The notes beneath the pieces are model-generated. The model saw only the letters and a list, made by a program, of their open reading frames with translations, did no database searches and had not been told where the DNA came from. From CAVZLD01 sp963776055 (lineage in GTDB: Bacteria > Planctomycetota > Planctomycetia > Pirellulales > Pirellulaceae): 64,000 nucleotides of DNA. The stretch is taken from contig CAVZLD010000015.1 of NCBI GenBank assembly GCA_963776055.1, forward strand, positions 248,001-312,000. The letters run 5' to 3'. The translations under genes and the position numbers were made by a program. This document shows positions 58,331 to 64,000 of the stretch, piece by piece. Each line of letters starts with the position of its first letter. The first letter of the stretch is position 1.

Positions 58331-59236
58331 ATGAAACGTACACGATTCACGATGGCACTGTGGTTGTGGGGACTGGGTTGCTGTTTGTATCCGCTCGCCA
58401 TCCGGGCCGAGTCACCGGAAACGCTGCGCAAGTTATCCGAAGACGAAATCAGCAAGATTACCGAAGCGATGCCGAGCACTGCTGCGGTAACGCCGCAAGA
58501 AACTCGCAAAGTTCTGGTGTTCTGGCGCTGCGAAGGTTTCTTTCACAGTTCGATTCCTGTCGTGAATGCAGCGATGGAAATCATGGGGGAAAAGACCGGC
58601 GCGTTTGAGGTTACCGTCGTGACCGATGACTATTCCGTATTCACCAAGGAGTCATTGGAACAGTTCGATGTGGTTTGTCTGAACAACACGACGCACTTGA
58701 AGTTCGACCCGACCAAGAACCCCGATCGCTGCAACGCACTACTGGAATTTGTGCAGAGTGGCAAAGGCCTGATCGGGATCCATGCGGCCGCGGATAACTT
58801 CTACGAGTGGCCGGAGGGCATGGAAATGATGGGCAACAAGTTCACGGGGCACCCCTGGGGTAGTGGTGGCACGTGGGCGATCAAGATTGACAAGGCCGAC
58901 CATCCGCTGATGGCACCGTTCCAGGGGAAGGGCTTTAAGATCAGCGACGAGATCTACCGTACCGATCCGCCGTTGTATTCTCGCGAAAGGCAGTTGGTGC
59001 TGATGAGTCTGGACATGAGCGATCCTGTTACCGGAAAGGTCGATGGCCTCAATCCAACCGATCAGGACACCGGGATCTCCTGGGTTCGCACGCTGGGTAA
59101 AGGCCGCGTCTTCTACTGCGGCTTGGGGCACAATGACGCCGTGTTGTGGAATCCCCCTGTGTTGGAACATCTGCTGTTAGGGATGCAATTCGCCGCTGGG
59201 GACCTTGAGGTTCCGACCACACCGGCGAAGCCGTAA
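58331..59236 (+). CDS. ThuA-family secreted protein
   Basis: 301 residues. ATG 58331 has AGAGGA nearby; ATG 58277 overlapping the previous stop (TGATGA) is an alternative that would hide the signal peptide. MKRTRFTMALWLWGLGCCLY is the signal, then KVLVFWRCEGFFHSSIPVVN, a ThuA core with DDYSVFTKESLEQFDVVCLN, GLIGIHAAADNFYEWPEGME, and the closing GRVFYCGLGHNDAVLWNPPV. ThuA proteins belong to the class I glutamine-amidotransferase-like superfamily and work in keto-sugar/trehalose-type catabolism, enzymatic step unknown. Last gene of the cluster. Frame intact. Confidence 0.9.
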   Translation: MKRTRFTMALWLWGLGCCLYPLAIRAESPETLRKLSEDEISKITEAMPSTAAVTPQETRKVLVFWRCEGFFHSSIPVVNAAMEIMGEKTGAFEVTVVTDDYSVFTKESLEQFDVVCLNNTTHLKFDPTKNPDRCNALLEFVQSGKGLIGIHAAADNFYEWPEGMEMMGNKFTGHPWGSGGTWAIKIDKADHPLMAPFQGKGFKISDEIYRTDPPLYSRERQLVLMSLDMSDPVTGKVDGLNPTDQDTGISWVRTLGKGRVFYCGLGHNDAVLWNPPVLEHLLLGMQFAAGDLEVPTTPAKP

Positions 59237-59323
59237 GTTGGATTCTGGCCAGGCCGTTGGCTCGTTGCTGGAGTGCGCAGTTGCCTGTCACTCCAGCAGC
59301 GGTACGGCGGGAAGTAGACCGAA

Positions 59324-60091
59324 TCAGTGGCTTGTATCAGGGGGGCCCGGTTCGGCGCCGATGATCTCTTCGCCGTCGTAGATGCCGGTGGTCTGCTGAC
59401 CTGGTTCGACGACCAGGAAGTCCTCTGCCGGCCAATCACCATTCAGTAGGCTGCGAATCAGCTGCAAATTGCCTTCGACGGAGAGACATTCTTTGCCTTC
59501 CGCGACTGCTTTCTGTTGGAACAGCTTCGCGGCACCCAGATGAGCGGTCTCGGAAATTTCGATGAAGGCGACCTGGTTGTGTTCCGGCTCCAGACCCGCC
59601 GGATGCATTTGCTCCCAGATGTAACGAGCATTGTCTTCGCCGTACTTTTCCACCAGGGCGGCAAACGGGTCGCCGTACGCGATCTGGTTGTCACCGCATT
59701 CGGTTCGCAAGAAGTAATCGCCCCGCTCCAGATAACCGATCGACCCAAAAGGTCGGCTGGGATTGTCTCCAAAGTGCTGCTGAAAGCGTTCTTTGGATCC
59801 GAGTAGAATCGTGCAGCAATCATGGGCTCGCGGAAGAACGAGGCGTGTCTTGCGCGCTTGCAGCCCGACGGTCGCATTGCCACACAGGCCGTACAGCAAC
59901 AGAATGGCGTCGTACTGCTTCGCGGATTGTTCCGTCGCATCAATGCGTTCCTGCAGTGCGGTGCGTAGTTTCTGAGGCCGCACGTGTTCTCCTAATTCGA
60001 AAAACTCCGGGTCGACAATGTGTGGCGAATGAGCGATTACCAAGCAGGCTTCCCGCAGAAAAACATTGCAGCAGATCAATTTCAGCAGCAT
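59324..60091 (-). CDS. DUF1638 protein
   Basis: 255 residues on the minus strand from ATG 60091. MLLKLICCNVFLREACLVIA then EFFELGEHVRPQKLRTALQE, LLLYGLCGNATVGLQARKTR, LVLPRAHDCCTILLGSKERF are the DUF1638 signatures (LYGLCGN and PRAHDC with Cys pair). The second half has VEKYGEDNARYIWEQMHPAG and ends with an acidic, flexible tail. DUF1638 members are often near corrinoid-dependent methyltransferases and one-carbon genes; none is visible here. The conserved Cys/His suggest a metal or corrinoid site (inference). Cytoplasmic. Confidence 0.78.
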   Translation of the reverse strand: MLLKLICCNVFLREACLVIAHSPHIVDPEFFELGEHVRPQKLRTALQERIDATEQSAKQYDAILLLYGLCGNATVGLQARKTRLVLPRAHDCCTILLGSKERFQQHFGDNPSRPFGSIGYLERGDYFLRTECGDNQIAYGDPFAALVEKYGEDNARYIWEQMHPAGLEPEHNQVAFIEISETAHLGAAKLFQQKAVAEGKECLSVEGNLQLIRSLLNGDWPAEDFLVVEPGQQTTGIYDGEEIIGAEPGPPDTSH

Positions 60092-60107
60092 GAAGACGGT
60101 CCCTGTG

Positions 60108-60900
60108 TCATGAGTCCGGTATGTTGGTGATGCGAGGTGCGTGGCGTGAATTCGCCAATCGGGAATCGGTCCGAATGAGTAGTCGGCACCTTCGAAGAAC
60201 AATCCGCTCATTCCCGCGAAGTGGTTCCGGCGAACGGTTGGAGCAAGCCGAAGGGCCTTCGTGCTTCTGCGCATTCGGTGGAGCCCGGTCGAACAACGCA
60301 TCGATGGCCGCGGCAATCGCAGGGAGGGTCCATCTGCGTGGCTGTTCGTATGTGCCGGCCTGGAATGCGACCACGAAATCTGATGAGTCGAAGTCGCCAT
60401 CGCCGTTCCAGTCACCATCGGACCACGTGGACTTGAGCGGAAGCTCATCTTGATACTTGCCGGCTTGCATCACGAGGATGAAGTCTGTTGAGTTGAAAAT
60501 CCCGTCCAAGTTGGCATCACCAGCTGACGCAAATGAGAATTCGTGAATATACGTCCTGTGATCCGCAGGATCCACAATCTTGTCGCCATTGAGATCGAGC
60601 GGGTTCCGATCTACGTCGAACTGGATTCTCATCATGCTATCCGATTCCGCTCGCAGATCGGCAAGGTCAATCGTCAGCAGGACGCCATCCGGATAGGTGG
60701 ATCCTGGAAGAGCGATGAAGTCATCGTTGTCGAATCCGAAGGCAAATGAGTCTCCCGTTGCATCGATCAACCATTGGCCTGGCAGCGGCCCCGCCGCACG
60801 GCGCAACAGGCCGGGGTTCGTACCACCGCAACGCAGTATAGCCGTGCGCTTTGTGGGCGTCGAAAGGCCTACGGCATCCCCCCCGTTGATGGTAATAAGA
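60108..60900 (-). pseudogene. Dockerin-type secreted protein, C-terminal fragment
   Basis: Minus strand, no start or signal peptide visible. The residues LITINGGDAVGLSTPTKRTA, LPGQWLIDATGDSFAFGFDN, TIDLADLRAESDSMMRIQFD, then dockerin-like repeats LNGDKIVDPADHRTYI, GDANLDGIFNSTDFILVMQ and GDWNGDGDFDSSDFVVAFQA, and the family end PAIAAAIDALF. About 50 Arg-rich residues follow to stop 60108. Only the C-terminal 260 residues of a large surface protein remain. It may be a real fragment or one side of a further frame change. Confidence 0.6.
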
Positions 60901-61277
60901 GAAGCCCCTCACGAGTGGCACGACCGCCGTGTGGACCGTTGCAGTGCCAGCGGTGCTTGAGATGTCGGGGAAGTTGCAGAAGCACCGACTTCGTTCATCT
61001 TCCAGGCGTCTCGGACCTCGCCGTCATGAACGAGAGACGGGCACGACAACGGATTCCACGGTTCTCGCGACGATAAAGTGACCTCTCGAGCGAATGTGTA
61101 ATTGGCCTCCCTGATCGGGCGTCACCTGATCAGGCACGTAGTATGTGAATGGGCCCTTTGAACGCGTTTTTGGGAGATCGTGTCGTGTTTATCGAGAGAA
61201 GCGTTTTCGTCTTTCCAATAAAGAAGGAATTGGACGCCGCGACACGTGTTCGAAAACGTTCCCGCGAGAGGATTTCC

Positions 61278-61451
61278 ATGTTCGCTATGGAGCAGAAAAC
61301 CGTGATCTGGGTTGTCATCGGCCTGAACAGCTTTGGAAACACGGTGGTCACAACGTACCAACGTCGAGAAACGGCGGAGGCCGACCTACGGTACAAGCGC
61401 AATGCCAACCCGGAGATTTTGTACCGGATGGTGAAAGTCGATTTCGACTAG
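61278..61451 (+). CDS. Small protein, 57 residues, unknown
   Basis: ATG 61278 with GAGAGG upstream: MFAMEQKTVIWVVIGLNSFG, NTVVTTYQRRETAEADLRYK, RNANPEILYRMVKVDFD. The first half is a hydrophobic strand/helix, the second basic. The frame is open upstream to 61149. I recognise no family; it could be a small single-pass or peripheral protein. Confidence rests on the ribosome site only. Confidence 0.4.
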   Translation: MFAMEQKTVIWVVIGLNSFGNTVVTTYQRRETAEADLRYKRNANPEILYRMVKVDFD

Positions 61452-61699
61452 ATGGCATTTCATCGACCCATGCTCGAACGCCGAAGCTCCCGCGGGGCCA
61501 TTTCTTGTGACGAACTCACGGCTCGACCGTCGGAAGCCTCGCCTTCCCGGTTTTGAAATACGCTGTGGCTCCGGTATCGGACGCGTTCCAGGATCAACGG
61601 ACGCAAGCAAGTTGTTCGAAAGCAGCGTCTGAGGGGAAAAAAAGCCGGAAGCCGACGCAAAGTGGTCGGTTCCCGGCGGTTGCGAGTGGCATTGAGTTG

Positions 61700-63559
61700 T
61701 CACTCTTCGGCGGGTGGTCGCACCAGTAGGACGGTCCGCTTTTCGTACGTCAGTGGATCCTCACCGGGTTGAGAGACGGCGAGCTTGGCCTCTAGGAAGT
61801 CCAGCTTGGATATGATTCGCCCAACGCTTGGCAGCAAGGCCACCACCTCCTGGGCCACCTCCAATTGCTTGGGATCACCTTGTGCTCCCATCATGGCAAT
61901 GAAGCCCGGCGCAAGCATTCCCACGCGGTTTAGCATCTGCGCGATTTGCCGAGTCTGGGCGGCGGTGTCCGTGTAGGCAATGCCGCTGACCGGGCCTGTG
62001 ACCGACAGGCCGAAGCGTTGAAATGCTTCCGACTGTGCCATGGTCTCGCCCTGGCCCGCGCGCGTGTCCAAGACTTTCTGAACGGCCTGCGGGCTCGAGC
62101 CGACGATCATCCAGCCATCGTGGAATCCGATCACCGGTCGTGCGTTAAACATATTGAAGAACAGCGCGGAGATCTCCTCGAAGCCTTCGAGTTCTTCCAC
62201 CGGTTGTCGGCGCAACTCCTGGGCCTTGGCCATCGGGTGTTCGGCCAAGCGGTCAAGACCGCGGTGCATGAGCTCTCGGATGCGGTCCGGATTCTGACAA
62301 CGAAAGGCGTTCACGCTCTCCTGACCGCTTGCCCCATTCGGAGAACTGGCTGCCATGGAAATCGAGGCAAACTCGCCGCTGAACGATTGGAGAATGTCAC
62401 GGTCGATGTGGAGGTCCCAGGATTCCTGAAGTTCCTCAAACCGTGACAGTCCTTCCCGCGCTTCGGGAAATTCCTCCGGCACCGTCTTCATGATCCAGTC
62501 GTGGACCGGATGGAGACTGATTCCCCGGTGTAACGAATACGAAAGCGATTCAGCCGGAACCCACGATGCCCAGTCCTCAAATGGCTGGCCGCTGGTGAGC
62601 ACTTGGGACAGAACCCGATCCTCGGTATTCGGCAGTACGCGTCCGTACGCGGCGCTGCAGTTCTTGTTTCCTTCCGTGAATTCGACCGTAATCTCATAAT
62701 CCATGATTGAGACTTCATGGAGGATGCGCTCCAGAAACTGCCGCGCGCGGTCGGCATTCTCGCCTTGCGCATTCTGCCGGATGAAGTCACCGAACTGCCG
62801 CAACTGCTGCATGTGGAGCTTCCCGTCGTAGAACACGATGGCATCCTCGGGGGTAGGCAGGTGCGACAATGCCTCCTCGACACGCGGATCGTCAAACTTG
62901 GATGGCCCCGTCTGGTCGATCAGCATTTCGAGGCTTCTGACGGCAAGATCCCGGGACGTCGCGATCAAGATCGTATCGTGCCAGCGGGCAATTGTCGGGG
63001 AGATAGGGGCTCTAGGCGGAAGACGCAGACTCGTTACTTTGGCGCCGCGCTGCTCGCTGCTCTCGACCCAGACCTGCCGATCTGAGAATTGCTCCGCCTT
63101 TTGAAAGAGATTCGTCAAGCCCTGCTCCAAACCCGCAGCACCGTCTGTTGTCAATTGCAGCAGCAGCAGGTGATCGGACGAGGGAACTCGTTGTTTTTGT
63201 GCGTACGCGATCTGCTGACAGGCAAGCACCGCTTGCAGGTCAATCGGGCTGACGGCGTCACGCAATTCTTGGACAATCGCCTCGGCCTTTGCCAAGTCAT
63301 CTGGCTCGAGACGTTTGGTGACGATGTTCACCGCTTGTTCGACGATTTTCGTATCTTTGATCGTTTCCAGGACTTCTTCGTAATACGCTCCCTGATAGTC
63401 TCGTTCCGGGTTGTGACGCCCGTAAACGGCCATGAATACATCGGTGGGAATTGCCCGTCGGAGGTCGACGTCGGACGGGGAATCAGCCCCCCGGGCGTAT
63501 GGTCCCGACTGTGCCATGATGGCGACTGCGAGACAAGTTCCAAGCCAGCCGTACTTCAT
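61700..63559 (-). CDS. Secreted protein of unknown function (planctomycete type)
   Basis: 619 residues from ATG 63559 (AAAGGG upstream). Signal peptide MKYGWLGTCLAVAIMAQSGP. The mature part begins with PTDVFMAVYGRHNPERDYQG and has several repeats of a mixed alpha/beta unit: LLLLQLTTDGAAGLEQGLTN, ILIATSRDLAVRSLEMLIDQ, AIVFYDGKLHMQQLRQFGDF, GWMIVGSSPQAVQKVLDTRA. The pattern of short strand-helix units ending with an ATSRDL/VGSSPQ motif resembles DUF3352-type exported proteins; I am not sure of the name. Periplasmic, frame intact, no neighbours to suggest a role. Confidence 0.7.
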   Translation of the reverse strand: MKYGWLGTCLAVAIMAQSGPYARGADSPSDVDLRRAIPTDVFMAVYGRHNPERDYQGAYYEEVLETIKDTKIVEQAVNIVTKRLEPDDLAKAEAIVQELRDAVSPIDLQAVLACQQIAYAQKQRVPSSDHLLLLQLTTDGAAGLEQGLTNLFQKAEQFSDRQVWVESSEQRGAKVTSLRLPPRAPISPTIARWHDTILIATSRDLAVRSLEMLIDQTGPSKFDDPRVEEALSHLPTPEDAIVFYDGKLHMQQLRQFGDFIRQNAQGENADRARQFLERILHEVSIMDYEITVEFTEGNKNCSAAYGRVLPNTEDRVLSQVLTSGQPFEDWASWVPAESLSYSLHRGISLHPVHDWIMKTVPEEFPEAREGLSRFEELQESWDLHIDRDILQSFSGEFASISMAASSPNGASGQESVNAFRCQNPDRIRELMHRGLDRLAEHPMAKAQELRRQPVEELEGFEEISALFFNMFNARPVIGFHDGWMIVGSSPQAVQKVLDTRAGQGETMAQSEAFQRFGLSVTGPVSGIAYTDTAAQTRQIAQMLNRVGMLAPGFIAMMGAQGDPKQLEVAQEVVALLPSVGRIISKLDFLEAKLAVSQPGEDPLTYEKRTVLLVRPPAEE

Positions 63560-64000
63560 TATGATCCCTTTCGTGTTGAAGAATGGTTCGATCGTTCGTC
63601 GCATCGCTGACACAATTCCGACGATTCATCAGCCGTTGGGTGTCAGCCCACGGGCATTGGCGGACTTTCAAGGAATCGAACGCGCGTGAGTTGGTTTTGC
63701 GCGGATGTTCTCTTCGCCAGCTGCAAGGAAGCGGACAGGCACCTCGTGAGTCACATTTGCTTTGGATTTCACGCGTGTGTGCTCAGAGCCAGGCCCTCGT
63801 TGTGATGTTCTCGTACTACCTCGTGCGTCATCGGGGCGAACTTGAAAGGCAACTTCGAGTGCTCAAGTGTCGAAACGTCGGTCGGCTGCCCGGGCCCCGG
63901 GTGGCAAGATCATCGAGGCTTCGAGTCGTATTCCATGTTGTGTTCTCGGATTATGGGGAGTTTTCTTCCGAACATCTACTGTTATTCGATGGCCGTCGGG
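63560..64000. other. Right edge, no gene seen
   Basis: Upstream region of the secreted protein on the minus strand plus about 300 bases to the window edge. No complete gene or clear promoter. Confidence 0.4.

Overview
The window looks like the chromosome of a planctomycete, probably a Pirellulales-type (Blastopirellula/Rhodopirellula-like) bacterium. Evidence: many secreted proteins ending in PEP-CTERM anchors (VPEPSS + hydrophobic segment + RRR), dockerin-like DxNxDGxxDSxDF repeats, the planctomycetal N-terminal signature IEPLEARRVLDG, CRTAC1/ASPIC-UnbV proteins, DUF1080, Tat-type Gfo/Idh/MocA and ThuA proteins, and a very large PQQ-propeller protein. I assign no species.

Layout. 1-9.3 kb: ThuA end fragment, a CBM9/PA14/dockerin/PEP-CTERM protein, a tandem and inverted repeat patch, then a CRTAC1-TPR-CRTAC1 operon. 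9.6-13.9 kb: an ArsR repressor followed by a COG0701 permease, a TM0996-type thioredoxin, two ArsF-like CPTC proteins and an ArsG/CcdA-like permease, a candidate metalloid or organoarsenical resistance operon. 14.3-23.9 kb: secreted PEP-CTERM, CotH/lamin-tail/dockerin (about 2,180 aa) and LamG/dockerin proteins. 24.1-25.3 kb: a toxin-antitoxin pair with a broken toxin, and a second toxin remnant.

25.3-35.9 kb: a genomic island. It is bounded on the right by an intact tRNA-Arg(TCT) with a tyrosine-integrase remnant beside it, and on the left by a 45-bp copy of the tRNA 3' half. It carries a PEP-CTERM beta-helix protein and a cassette encoding a glutamine-amidotransferase-like protein, a dCache-HAMP-PP2C-HATPase partner-switching regulator and a STAS antagonist. 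The cassette lies between 49-bp direct repeats. Downstream are an IS66 remnant, an OFA-type MFS transporter and fragments of older genes.

36-64 kb: a patatin fragment, an alpha/beta hydrolase, a 1,660-aa PQQ-propeller/methyltransferase-like/CBM9/malectin protein, and a Cu/Ag-type heavy-metal efflux locus (TolC-like lipoprotein, small Cys-rich secreted proteins, CusB, CusA). Then come an Old Yellow Enzyme, a Na+/solute symporter, a DUF1080-Gfo/Idh/MocA-ThuA catabolic cluster, a DUF1638 protein, a dockerin fragment and a secreted protein of unknown function.

Many otherwise well-conserved genes are split by single frame changes, several of them at G or T homopolymers. I annotate these as single genes. 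Sequencing indels are the likeliest cause for most, but real decay is plausible inside the island and in the toxin genes.
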